The position numbers and the translations under genes are program-made. The notes beneath the pieces are model-generated. The model was not told the origin of the DNA and ran no database searches. It worked only from the letters and a program-made list of their open reading frames with translations. A stretch of DNA of 64,000 bases from JAXMBX01 sp046349635 (GTDB taxonomy: Bacteria; Planctomycetota; Planctomycetia; Planctomycetales; Planctomycetaceae): the NCBI GenBank assembly GCA_046349635.1, contig JAXMBX010000018.1, forward strand, positions 19,543 through 83,542, in the 5' to 3' direction. How positions within the stretch are numbered: position 1 is the first letter of the stretch; the number at the start of each line of letters is the position of its first letter. This document shows positions 18,291-28,497 of the stretch, piece by piece.

Positions 18291-19301
18291 CTAGAATCCC
18301 CGGGCTTCGCGGATGTCGTCGAAGTCCCGCACGTGGTAGTCAATCCGGACATAGTCGAGCAGACGGCACAGGGCACGGCACGCCACCCCCAGCCCATCCG
18401 GACCGCTGAATCCGCCGAACTGTCCACCCCCCTTGAGGTGCGGTTCCAGTTCCAGGAACGCACCAGGCGCCCCCAGCTTCTGCATCTTCTTGTTGATCTT
18501 GGGAAGATGTTCCCGGAAGTCCCGCAGGATCTGTTCGTGGGCGGAATCCCCCACCGTCGCCGGGACAAAGTTTTTCAACCGTTCCTCATCGACCACCCCG
18601 GTCCAGGGAAGCGAAGGATCGACGGAGTAGTCCTTGATGTGCATCCAGCCGATGTACGGCCGCATCGCGACGTATTCGTTGTAGCACTCCACCAGATTCA
18701 GGTTCTGCGAGGAGAGATTCCCGCCGTCGAAAATGCAGACGATGTTTGGCTTGTTGACCTTCTTCGTCAGCGCGGCCAGCAACCGGCCATTCTGTCCGAT
18801 CAGGTTCGCTTCCACTTCCAGGCCGTAGGTCACCCCGGCAGCGGCACATTTCTCCACGATGGCGGAGAGCTGATCGACCGCCTGCGGAACGTGCGTCCAC
18901 GGATCGGTCCCCTTGGGATGGTAGAACGAAAAGCCCCGGATGAATTTGGTGTCGAGCGCAACCGCCCGGTCGATGGCGGTCGCAACGTCGTTCGAAAGAT
19001 ATTTTGCAAACGGCACGAAGCGGTTGTGGCTCCCGTCGTCCAGATCCTGCAGTTTCACCTTCCCGATCGGAGAACCGATGCTCGCGACGTGCATCCCGTA
19101 ATCGGCGTGCATGGTCTTGAGCGTTTTCAGTTCCGCCTTGCTGAGGGTCATGATGTGCTTGATCTCCCCCGAGACGTCGATGAACCGCGGAGAGTAATAT
19201 TTCAAGCCGATCGCCGCGAGGGCGGTCATCTGTTCGATCGCGGTCTTGCGGGAAGTCCCTTCGTCACCGAAGGCGCTGAGCGTGATGCTGGGGTTGGCCA
19301 T
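18291..19301 (-). CDS. Sugar phosphate isomerase/epimerase (xylose isomerase-like TIM barrel)
   Basis: 336 residues from the ATG at 19301, preceded by GAAAGAA. Residues such as GLEVEANLIGQNG, CIFDGGNLSSQN and IGWMHIKDYSVD match the AP-endonuclease-2/xylose isomerase-like fold, where Glu, Asp and His ligands bind a divalent metal. There is no signal peptide. Planctomycetes have many such paralogues, usually acting in sugar or inositol metabolism. It lies 48 bp after the FAH-fold gene in the same direction, so both may act on one sugar acid route. The substrate is unknown. Confidence 0.8.
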   Translation of the reverse strand: MANPSITLSAFGDEGTSRKTAIEQMTALAAIGLKYYSPRFIDVSGEIKHIMTLSKAELKTLKTMHADYGMHVASIGSPIGKVKLQDLDDGSHNRFVPFAKYLSNDVATAIDRAVALDTKFIRGFSFYHPKGTDPWTHVPQAVDQLSAIVEKCAAAGVTYGLEVEANLIGQNGRLLAALTKKVNKPNIVCIFDGGNLSSQNLNLVECYNEYVAMRPYIGWMHIKDYSVDPSLPWTGVVDEERLKNFVPATVGDSAHEQILRDFREHLPKINKKMQKLGAPGAFLELEPHLKGGGQFGGFSGPDGLGVACRALCRLLDYVRIDYHVRDFDDIREARGF

Positions 19302-19348
19302 ATTTTCAGAAATTCTTTCGTTGAAAAGACAAGCGGGACGCTGCGGGA

Positions 19349-20395
19349 TCAAGCAGGTTGGACGGTCAAAGGAGGATTGTTGTCCCGTCGCGTGGAACGG
19401 ACGGTATTGATCAGCGGAGCACAAAAACCGGGAGCTTCGATCCGGATCTCATCCCCCGTTTCGTATTTCCATTTTCGCGTGCTGAAACTCAACTGGCTGG
19501 TCCCGAAGAAATACAGGTGAATGTCTCCGGGAATCCGATGTTGGGGATACTTGAAGTGATGATCCTCCAGATTCGCCAGCGTGTGCGTCATGTGCTGCTC
19601 GCCACTCAGCATGACGCCGGAATCGTACAGCGTCTCACTGCCTCGCGTGACAGTACAACGGATTTCGATGTGCTGGAAATCGTGGTTGGTGACCAGTTCC
19701 GGACCGAACGAACAGGTCCGCAGTTTCGAAGGGGCCAGATAGAGGTAATTCACCGTTTCCGTGGCGTGGTCGGACCATTCATTGGAGAGGGTGAACCCCA
19801 GTCGCCGCGGATTTCCCTTGGAGTCGATGATATAGCAGCCGACCAGTTCCGGCTCTTCTCCTCCGTCCCACGCGAATTCGGGAATATCCAGGAAATCGCG
19901 CGGACCGCGGATGATGGAACCATTCCCCTTATAGAACCATTCCGGGGCTACCCCCCGGGTTCCCTCCGCCGGCCGCCCTTCCCGCAGCCCCATCAGGAAC
20001 ATCTTTCTCGAATCGCTCATCTGGGCTTCGTCTTCCGTCGCCAGCTTGGCGTGCATCTGGTCCCGGGACTGCATGCTCCCCAGGTGCGTCAGCCCCGTTC
20101 CCGTGACCAGCACCCGGTGCGGGTCGGCGTGATCGATCGGTGCACGGAGGACCGGACCGGCGGAGAGATTGCTGTTCCCGCAGAGTTCCGGATAAGAAAA
20201 CGTTTGCGGCGGACGACTCCGGCTCAATTCATCCAGGAACCGCGCCAGCGTCACACCCTGGACCTGCGCCGCGTTGAACAGGTCCGTGACCCGTTTCCAA
20301 TCGGGATGCCGGGACGTCAGATCGTGGACCAGATCTTCCCGCAGCAGACCGACGCGGCGACCCAGTTGAGGAATCTCAAATTGCACAAGGTGCAT
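19349..20395 (-). CDS. FAH-superfamily protein, AraD1/GguC-like
   Basis: 348 residues. The N-terminal MHLVQFEIPQLGRRVGLL, the VLVTGTGLTHLGS segment and the C-terminal PGDIHLYFFGTSQLSF with GDEIRIEAPGF match the fumarylacetoacetate hydrolase fold, specifically the AraD1/GguC group. Relatives cleave or dehydrate 2-keto-3-deoxy sugar acids. EWFYKGNGSII and SNEWSDHATE mark the metal and substrate region of this group. It lies upstream of the sugar isomerase/epimerase with a 48-bp gap, so a shared sugar acid pathway is likely. Which sugar is not shown by the sequence. Confidence 0.78.
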   Translation of the reverse strand: MHLVQFEIPQLGRRVGLLREDLVHDLTSRHPDWKRVTDLFNAAQVQGVTLARFLDELSRSRPPQTFSYPELCGNSNLSAGPVLRAPIDHADPHRVLVTGTGLTHLGSMQSRDQMHAKLATEDEAQMSDSRKMFLMGLREGRPAEGTRGVAPEWFYKGNGSIIRGPRDFLDIPEFAWDGGEEPELVGCYIIDSKGNPRRLGFTLSNEWSDHATETVNYLYLAPSKLRTCSFGPELVTNHDFQHIEIRCTVTRGSETLYDSGVMLSGEQHMTHTLANLEDHHFKYPQHRIPGDIHLYFFGTSQLSFSTRKWKYETGDEIRIEAPGFCAPLINTVRSTRRDNNPPLTVQPA

Positions 20396-20438
20396 GAAAT
20401 CGTCTTTCCAGATGAGAAAACGGCGGAGTTCCGTTCGC

Positions 20439-21458
20439 TCAGGGTTTGGGGAGCCGTTTGAGATAGACCGCCCAAACCCAATAGCCGACCAGGGCAGGGA
20501 GAACCAGTGTCAAACGGTACGGAAAAGCGGACCCACGCGGCGCAATGAGATAGATGTCGATTCCCACGCAGGCAATCGCCGTCCAGAAGGGAACCATCAT
20601 GGCGATCAGCCGTTTGTTGCGGATCTCATCCGGCGTCATGTCCGCAACGCTCTTTTTCGGTTTGGCTCCGCCTCCGCTTTTCGTCGGAGCGCCGGTCTTG
20701 CCCGGTTTTGAAACCTCCACAACCACTTCCTGGCGGGCGCCGGGAGCATAGTACTTCGCAATTCCCTGGTTGATCGCCAGCGGAGTCGCCAGCACGCAAC
20801 GGACCTGCTGCTCGAACCGCATCCGCAGTTCATCCTCCAGTTCGTGAGTCGGAGGATTGACGCACGCGACCAATAACTTGTCATCATCGATGAACAATGG
20901 CAGGATCGAGTGCGTTTTGACCAGGATCTTGGGAACCCGATCCAGCACGCTGTCATCGGGGGTCATGTCCGCCAGATCGACGAACGGCAGTCCCAGTTCC
21001 ATCGCGAGTGCCTCGGCGGCCGGAGTCGCCTCCACCATCTTCATCTGCACGACCGCATCCCGCAGTTCGATCCCCAGCTTGTCGGCGTAGACTTTGGCCT
21101 CTTTCACCTGGTCCCGCGTGATCAGTTTTTTCTCCATCAGGATCTGTTCGAAAGTCTTCAGCCCAGTCGCCTGGACTTCCTCGAATTCGCGCCCCAGCGA
21201 TTCGTCGTATTCCCGCTTCCGTTCCACGTCTTCCAGGCACAGCATCGCCTTGGCGAGCTCATTCAGCAATTCCTGGGAACGGACAGAATGCTTCCCGGTC
21301 GCGTATTTGCGGACGTGCCCATTGAGCTTCTTGTAATTGTTTCGGATCTTCTCCGGCGAGTCCTCGAACATCACGAGACGCAACAGCGCGTAGTGATCGG
21401 GTGGCCGTGGCCCCTCGGGGATGCCGAGCCATTCCTTGTAAGGGTCGAATTCGTCCAT
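20439..21458 (-). CDS. J-like domain plus MshEN-like domain membrane protein
   Basis: 339 residues. Residues about 5-95 are a J-like helical module (YALLRLVMFEDSPEKI, then LLNELAKAMLCLEDVERKRE and YDESLGRE), but the HPD tripeptide that stimulates Hsp70 ATPase is absent. Residues about 100-235 resemble the N-terminal domain of type II secretion ATPases (ILMEKKLITRDQVKEA and LLVACVNPP), a c-di-GMP-binding fold in some MshE relatives. A Lys/Pro-rich linker and two membrane helices (about 285-305 and 312-330) end the protein. It lies 178 bp after the short Hsp70 gene in the same orientation, with a hairpin between them. The partnership is inferred. Confidence 0.72.
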   Translation of the reverse strand: MDEFDPYKEWLGIPEGPRPPDHYALLRLVMFEDSPEKIRNNYKKLNGHVRKYATGKHSVRSQELLNELAKAMLCLEDVERKREYDESLGREFEEVQATGLKTFEQILMEKKLITRDQVKEAKVYADKLGIELRDAVVQMKMVEATPAAEALAMELGLPFVDLADMTPDDSVLDRVPKILVKTHSILPLFIDDDKLLVACVNPPTHELEDELRMRFEQQVRCVLATPLAINQGIAKYYAPGARQEVVVEVSKPGKTGAPTKSGGGAKPKKSVADMTPDEIRNKRLIAMMVPFWTAIACVGIDIYLIAPRGSAFPYRLTLVLPALVGYWVWAVYLKRLPKP

Positions 21459-21549
21459 GGTGACCTGCGGAGTATCTCGAGAGAGCCGGCCCTGGAAGCC
21501 GGAAATAAAATCGACTCGCGTATCGGAGTTTTGCCTTCCGATATGAGAA

Positions 21550-21584
21550 CGCCTGTGTCACCTAAAAGGCAAGTGACACAGGCG
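21550..21584. terminator. Strong hairpin between the short Hsp70 and J-like genes
   Basis: A perfect 12-bp stem, CGCCTGTGTCAC / GTGACACAGGCG, with an 11-base loop. There is no long T-run on the minus strand, so it may be a weak terminator, an RNA processing site or a stability element that separates expression of the two genes. Confidence 0.5.
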
Positions 21585-21636
21585 AAAAGTTACAATCAGA
21601 CTGGAGGACAGGCGATTTCGACAGAATCGACAATCC

Positions 21637-23223
21637 TTATTCGACCTTGTAATCGCGGGCCAGGGATTCGAAAGCCTCGTCGAGATTGACTTCGTTCAGC
21701 CCGGAGTCACGGACGATTTCCGTCGATGCTTCCTTGTTTCCGGTCAATTCCCGGGCGGATGCATGAATTCGACCGTTCGCGTCATATTCATACCTGATCT
21801 CCACCGGGGAACCAGCCGGGAGATTCGCCGGCAGATCGACGACCCGGAAATCTCCAATCAGGGTGCAAGCATCGATGTCTTCCGCCTCACCCTGCAGGAT
21901 GCGGACGTGAACTCGGCGCTGATTCGGGACGGTCGTGGTAAATCGCTGCGTCGTGGAGTGCGGAATCGCCGTGTTCCGGGGAATCATGATGTAGTTGATC
22001 TTCTCCCCCCGGTTATCCGGATTCGTGATTTCAATCCCCAGCGAGTGGGAATTGACGTCGGTCGACGTGACGGCCCGCAGACGGTTGATCACCGCCTTCG
22101 CCATCCGGCTGGAACCGCCCGTGGCGCGGGCTTCCAGAATGGCGGCGTGGATCGCAGCCCCTTGGGCGACTGCTTCTTCCGGTACCAGTTCGCGGGAAGG
22201 AACCCGGCCACACACTTCCTTCAACATCTGTTCGATCACGGGCATGTACGTCGAGCCGCCGACGAGAACCACTTCGTTCAGTTGTCCAGGCTTGATCCCG
22301 GCCTGTTGCATGACCAGCTCGGTCGTGTCGCGCGTCCGCTGCACCAGGTCCGCGGTCATCCGCTCGAAGTCATTCCGCGTAAGGGCAATCGCCAGCGTCT
22401 TCCCTTCGTGGTACACCTCGATGGGCACCTGGGACTTCGAGCTCAGGGCCCGCTTCGCGTCTTCGCAGAATTGCGACAGGCGCAGCAGGGTTTCGGAACT
22501 GTCGCGCGGGTCGGAACCGAATTTACGCTTGAACTGCTCAGCCACGTGGTCAACGATCCGGCGGCTCCAGTCCAATCCCCCCAGCATGACGTCCCCGTCC
22601 GTCGCGAGAACCCGGAACTGTGTCGGCGTGTACCGCACAACCGTCACGTCAAACGTACCACCACCCAGGTCATACACCAGGATTGTCTTCTCGACGTTCT
22701 TCAGGTCCGGACGTCCCAGCTCCCCCTTCATCCAGGCGTAGGCCAATGTCGCGGCGGTCGGCTCGTTGATGATGTCGATCACATTCAACCCGGCGATGCG
22801 CCCGGCGTCCTGCGTCGCCTTGCGGCGGACGTCATTGAAATAATACGGAACCGTGATGACGGCATTCCCGATCGGGCCGATCTGCTGTTCCGCGTCCTGC
22901 TTCAGCTTTTTCAGAATCAACGCGGAAATGAACTCCGCAGTCAGCTTCTTACCCTGGTAGAGGACGTAGTATTCCTTGTTCCCCATCTGCCGCTTGATCG
23001 CCTCGACGATGCGGCTGGGCTCCTCTTCCGACATCCGCTCGAAGGACGGGCCGACCACGACGTGTCCCCCTTCACCCAGCAGCACCACAGAGGGGGTAAT
23101 CGGCTTGTCTTCCGAATTCTTCAGGGAGATCGGATTTCCCCCCTCGGTCAACTGGGCAAGCGCGGAGTACGTGGTCCCCAGGTCGATCCCGACGGTCTGC
23201 CCTTCGATCAGTTTCATATTCAT
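21637..23223 (-). CDS. Hsp70/DnaK-family chaperone, short form
   Basis: 528 residues from the ATG at 23223, against about 640 for DnaK. The nucleotide-binding domain is complete: GIDLGTTYSALAQL, INEPTAATLAYA, VYDLGGGTFDVTVV and VLVGGSTYMPVIEQM. A beta substrate-binding domain follows (GIEITNPDNRG, then PANLPAGSPVEIRYEY and GRIHASARELTG). The sequence then ends about 30 residues later, so the helical lid is nearly missing. It is not next to dnaJ or grpE but next to an unusual J-like/MshEN membrane protein, so this is probably a specialised paralogue. GGAAAAAGG precedes the start. Confidence 0.85.
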   Translation of the reverse strand: MNMKLIEGQTVGIDLGTTYSALAQLTEGGNPISLKNSEDKPITPSVVLLGEGGHVVVGPSFERMSEEEPSRIVEAIKRQMGNKEYYVLYQGKKLTAEFISALILKKLKQDAEQQIGPIGNAVITVPYYFNDVRRKATQDAGRIAGLNVIDIINEPTAATLAYAWMKGELGRPDLKNVEKTILVYDLGGGTFDVTVVRYTPTQFRVLATDGDVMLGGLDWSRRIVDHVAEQFKRKFGSDPRDSSETLLRLSQFCEDAKRALSSKSQVPIEVYHEGKTLAIALTRNDFERMTADLVQRTRDTTELVMQQAGIKPGQLNEVVLVGGSTYMPVIEQMLKEVCGRVPSRELVPEEAVAQGAAIHAAILEARATGGSSRMAKAVINRLRAVTSTDVNSHSLGIEITNPDNRGEKINYIMIPRNTAIPHSTTQRFTTTVPNQRRVHVRILQGEAEDIDACTLIGDFRVVDLPANLPAGSPVEIRYEYDANGRIHASARELTGNKEASTEIVRDSGLNEVNLDEAFESLARDYKVE

Positions 23224-23883
23224 GTGATGGCCTTTTTCCAGACGCAAAAATACTCCGACGGCGAACCCGGACGTTCAGCGTCGGCTTCACCGGCAAGCGA
23301 TGTTCGAACTTCTTTTTCTGGCTGCATACGGAACCTCACCAGAGCCCGCGGTGTGTGCAGACTGCGGCCCGGCTAAGTCCCTGGGAGAGACGTGAATCGC
23401 CATTCTGTCTCCCGCAGAGAGGGGAATCAAGCTTTTAGCGATTCCTTGCAGATTTCCCGGCTTACTTTTTCCGCTCAATCCACGATCGACTGCGCATGAA
23501 CGGCCGACCTTGTTCGTCAGCGCGCGAGGTGACAGCCATTGAACAACCGGCAAAAACCGCGGCAAAAAATAACGACCCACCAAATTCCGACCGGAAAAGC
23601 AGCGTCGCGACAGAATGCAGAACGATCTCTCTAATTCTTTATCTTACAGAGCTTTACAGCAGACGCATCAAATTGCTGACGAGCCGGAAAGAGTTGCGAG
23701 ACCGGAAAAGTCTTGGCAAGCCGCATTTCCGGAAAAATTTTCCCAGTTTTACTCAACGAGGCCTCATGCAGAATCCGAAAAATAATCACAACCGGAATAA
23801 CCGGTACATCCGGAAATATTTCGCAGATTGACCCGGACCACCTCTGACGTGTGCGGTGTAACGAGAAACGCCTGGAGCAATCC
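23224..23883. other. Long divergent intergenic region with clustered CCGG motifs
   Basis: No gene seen in 660 bases between the short Hsp70 and the beta-helix protein. CCGG followed mostly by AA appears at 23591, 23684, 23702, 23729, 23792, 23801 and 23810, the last three exactly 9 bp apart. The region must contain promoters for both neighbours. The motif cluster could bind a regulator. Confidence 0.35.
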
Positions 23884-26800
23884 ATGAGCAAGATGAAACG
23901 TAAGATCTTCGCCGGTCTCCTTTTGTCCTGGGCCGCCCTGAACCCTGCTTTTGCACAGGGGCCGGGTTCGGCGGGAACAGCGATGCTGGAAGACAGTCCA
24001 GTTGTCTCTGCCCCTCAGGCAAATCCCGGTGTGGCGCCTGCTCCTGCCCCCTACGGAGGTGCTCCCTATGGCGGAGGTTATACGACTGCCCCCGGAGGCA
24101 ATCCCTACGGTGGCTATCAACCGTTTAACCCGCCCCAGAACTATGGCGCTTCCGTCCCCTCCTACGCCAACGATCCCGCCTATTCCAACGAGAGCTACGT
24201 CCCCTACAATCCCTGGGGCATTCGCAGCATGACCCGGTCCGATATCGGGAACGGGTTGGGCTACGAGACCGGCTACCAGACCTTCGGCGGACTCATTCCC
24301 ATCCCCCTCAACCCCGGTTACAGCATCCTCTTCGTCAACACCCGCGGAATTGTCGGCTACGACGGCACCGACGGCTTCAACGGCGGCGCCGGCTTCCGCT
24401 GGTTCAACCCCGATATCGAACGCGTTTTCGGCGGTTCGTTCTGGTATGACTACGATGATCGCCGCGTCCGCACCTACGAACAGCTCGGTTTCTCCGTCGA
24501 AAGTCTGGGAACCTATCTCGACTTCCGGATGAACGGCTACTTCCCCACCAACTCCGACCAGACCGTCCTCTCCAAGAACTACACCGGCGAAGTCTTCTTC
24601 ATCAACCACAACGTCGGGCTGGGACAGCGGACTGTCGTCCAGGAAAGCCTCCGCGGCGGTGACGTCGAAATGGGCGGTGCCCTCCCCGGCATCGGCGACT
24701 TTGGTCTCCGAGCTTATGCCGGTGCCTACTACTACGACGGCAATGGAACGAATTCCGGCCAGGCAACCGGTTTCAAGGGCCGCCTCGAAGCAATGGTCAC
24801 CGAGGATCTCTGGGTTCAGTTGGGTGTGACGAACGACAAGTTCTTCGGCACCAACACCACCATGGCGGTGACGTTGTTCCTGCCGGACGGTGCCCCCTCC
24901 CGGATTCTCTCCCGCCAACCGACCCAGGAACGCTTGTACGTCCCCGTCGAACGTAACTACCGCGTCGCGGTCCATCAGCACATCCTCGACACCCCGGAAC
25001 TGGCGATCAATCCCCGGACCGGTCTGCCGTTCTACATCGACCACGTCGACAACAACGCATTCGCCGGCGGAAACGGGTCGGTTGAGAATCCCTACAGCAG
25101 CCTCCCTGCCAGCCGTCCCGCCAGCACGGATATCATCTTCGTGCATACCGGCGACGGCACCTCGCGCAACATGGATGGCGGTATCACCCTGGCCGACTAC
25201 CAGCGTCTGCTCGGCGAAGGAATCCCCCACTTCATCACCGCCACTCAGGGAACGTTTGAACTCCCGGGCAATAACTCGGGGAACATTCCGACCATCACCA
25301 ATCTCGGCGGCGATGCCGTTACTCTCGCCAGTCACAACGAGGTCTCCGGCTTCCGGATCGAGGCTCCCGCCGGCAATGGCATCTACGGATCGGGAATCAC
25401 CGACTTCAACATCAACAACGTGAACGTCACCAATGCGGGACTCAACGGCATCCAGTTGGTGAATGTCACGAATACTCCCGGCACTCCGGGCATCATCGAT
25501 CGCGTCTCCGCCATGGATAGCGGTCTGAACGGCGTCGAAATCAACAACAACAATGGTGCCAGCGTCGATGTGACCATCACCGACGTCGCCGCCCGCCGGA
25601 ACGTCGTGGGCGTGGAAATCCTCGCCGCCAATGCCTCCACCGTCAACGTGGACATGAACCGGATCGACGTCAGCCAGAACAGCGTCGGTGCGGAACTCGC
25701 CGCCAGCGGCAACTCCACCATCAACGCCAACGTGAACGCGATGCTCGGCAACAGCAACTCCGCCTCAGGGTTCGAGGTTCACGGCAGCCAGGGCACGATC
25801 CTCCTCGACCTGGCCGGGTCTGAATTCCGCGGCAACGGCACCAACGGCCTGTTGCTGGAAGGGCTCAACCTCAGCCATCTGACCGCCAATCTCGCCGGAA
25901 ACAATTTCAGCGACAACCTGAATAACGGCTTGTTCGTCCAGGCGGATAACAGCCAGGTCGACCTCACCTCCAACGGCGATCTGTTCAACACCAACCTCCT
26001 GAACGGGCTTGCGGCTGTGGTGGACCACAGCGGTCTGCTCAACGCCTCCATCACCAACGGATCGTTCAACGGAAACGATGGTCGCGGTTTGTACGTCGTC
26101 GCCGATCACCTCTCCACCCTCAATATGCTGGTCCAGGGAAGCAGCTTTGATGACAACAACATCGCCGGTGCGGAAATCGGCCTGAACAACGGAGCCCAGA
26201 CCTCCCTGGGACTGCGATTCACCGGCAGCACTTTCCGCAACAACCTGGGAGTCGGCTTCGGACTCACCTCCACCGATGCCAACTATAACGGCGGCCTCGG
26301 ACTCGTCCTCGGCGGTCCCTCCGCCACGAACGACGGCAACATCTTCGATAACAACGTCGGTGCCGCCATCGCCATCAATCAGGTCGGCAGCGGGACCGGA
26401 ATGTTCACCATCCAGAACAACACCATCACCCGCACGCAGAACGATTCCAACGCCACGGATGACTTCCTGGGTGACGGCATCAACGTTCGCCTGACAGGAG
26501 CGGCCGCCACCAGTTCCCTCGTCAACTCTCTCATCGACGGGAACATCATCGGCAGCCTGACAGACGACACCCAGGCCGTCGCCGGACGCGGCATCTTCGT
26601 CTCCGCTCTCGGTTCCAGCGAGATCAGCAACCTCTCCGTCACGAGCAATATCATTGCACGGGCCGGCAGCGACGGCATGGTCTTCCAACGCTTCACCAAG
26701 GCCACCATCGACAACATCATCATCGATGGCAACATCATCAACCGCTCCGTCGGCAATGGACTCTTCATCGTCGCCTCCGGTTCGAACACCGACGACGCCT

Positions 26801-28428
26801 TCAATCCCCTTGTCGATGACTACACGATCAACGCCAACCAGATCACCAGCAGCGGTATCAACGGCATCCGCATGGATGTCCGGTCCGATGCCGTCCTGCA
26901 GGCCAATATTACCAACAACACCATCACCGGCAGCGGCAGCGACGGTATCGATACCCGGGAGCAAATCAACGACAGCACCGACCTGCGACAAGTCCGCGGA
27001 ACATGGACCGGCAACCAGATCACCGGGAACGCCAACAACGGTATCCTGCTCACCGCCGCGATGGATCTCGTCATCGGTCAGAACGGCGTCGGCCTCGGTA
27101 ACGAAATCAGTAACAACGGTAACGACGGTATCCAGGCCGATGGTTCCGGCTCCGTCGAGATCAATAATAACGTCATCGCTCAGAACACCCATGCCGGCGT
27201 TAGACTGCAGGCCTTCCTGAATTCCGCTTCTCTGGTGAATAACCTAATTACTCTCAACGGCGGCGACGGCCTCGCGATCCTCAAGGGTGTTTCCTCCTGG
27301 AACGACGAAGGCGGAACCACGACCTGGAGTCTCAGTGGTTTCCAGTTGAATGTCGTTGCCATCGACAACACGATCAGCAGCAACACCGGCCGCGGTGTCA
27401 ATGTCCTCAACCAGATGAGCAATATCATCACCTTGCAAATGGGTGACGGTACGGTCGCCGGCGGCAACATCATCGAAAACAACGGCCTCGAAGGTATCTA
27501 TGCCGTCAATACCAGTTCGGGAACCCAATCCCAGGATGCCAACGCCACCGATCCTCTCGCTGCGGACGGATCGATCAACGAGACCCCCATCATGGTTCTC
27601 GATCTGCAATACAATACCATCCGCGGCAACGGTGCCCTCTCCGACTTCATCTCCACCCGGCTTCGTGCTCCGTGTCGGCACCGCGACCTCCCTGGGGAAT
27701 GGTGTCCACGAATCGACCAACCAGGCGGCCGACAATGCTCTTGCGAGTTCCGTCGGACAAGTCAATGCCCGCTTGCTGAACAACACCTTCGCCGGAAACC
27801 TGGGTGCGGACTTCTTCGTCCAATCCTTCACCTCCACGGAGGATCCGGATGACACGGATGGCACTTGGGACGACACGATCAACCCGACCGAGCTTAACAC
27901 CTATCGCTCCGATCCCCTGGCACGTTTGAATATGGTGTTCAAGGGAAATACCGGCGACGGAATCATCGCCACCTCCAACGGCTCATCCGGATTCAACAAT
28001 GGTGCGAACGTCGGAACGCTCGCGGCGTACTACGACAACGCGGAAGGGACCTTCAAATCGCGGCAGCAGGATCAACCCCCCACCGCGACTAGCGGACCGT
28101 TCAATGCGGACACCGGGGCAACTCGCCGTCGTAACGCTCAACGCGTCGATCCGTCGTCCCCGGCCCGAACAACACCCCAGCAGGTTCTTCCTGGACTTAC
28201 TCCGGCATGGGGGCCAGCACCTTCCAGATCGAAAGCGACTATAACGACTCCGGGTTCACTGCAGGCGTCGGGTTCATCACCGATAACCCGCCAGTGCCGC
28301 CGACCGGATCGATCTTCAACGACCCGGGGCTCCCGCTCCCCGGCCCGCCAGCCGGTCAGTTCGGCGAACAGCCCTACGGCTGGAACGACCAGATTGCCCC
28401 AGGCACCTTCCAGTTCCTCATTCCGTAA
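23884..28428 (+). CDS. Giant secreted beta-helix surface protein (frame broken near its 3' end)
   Basis: About 1514 residues when joined across frame breaks. The start at 23884 gives a Sec signal peptide (KIFAGLLLSWAALNPAFAQ). A Gly/Pro/Tyr-rich linker follows (about 45-105). Residues about 130-330 look like an outer-membrane barrel (GGAGFRWFNPD, GGSFWYDYDDR and LGTYLDFRMNGYFP), similar to the intimin/inverse autotransporter barrel. Residues about 390-1260 are Asn-rich right-handed beta-helix repeats (N.I..N.I.....GI). The open frame stops at 27852, but coding quality moves to the +1 frame near 27655, and again near 28112 and 28160, ending with stop 28428. So a barrel-anchored surface stalk is likely. 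A hairpin terminator follows. Confidence 0.75.
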
Positions 28429-28454
28429 GCTGACGGCCTGAATCCTGAATCTCA

Positions 28455-28488
28455 AACCGCACCGGTCGAAAGATCGGTGCGGTTTTTT
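28455..28488 (+). terminator. Rho-independent terminator after the beta-helix gene
   Basis: Stem ACCGCACCG / CGGTGCGGT with a 10-base spacer (GTCGAAAGAT) between the arms, followed by six Ts. Confidence 0.85.
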
Positions 28489-28497
28489 CATGCCCGC

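Noticed and set aside
23764..27192. Two long antisense frames over the beta-helix gene
   Set aside because: The Asn/Thr-rich repeats give Val/Asp/Gly-rich antisense text. The plus strand has a signal peptide and repeats, so these are shadows.
27650..28200. Programmed ribosomal frameshifting as the cause of the frame changes in the beta-helix gene
   Set aside because: The changes repeat in unrelated genes nearby and have no slippery heptamer with a following structure, so base errors explain more.
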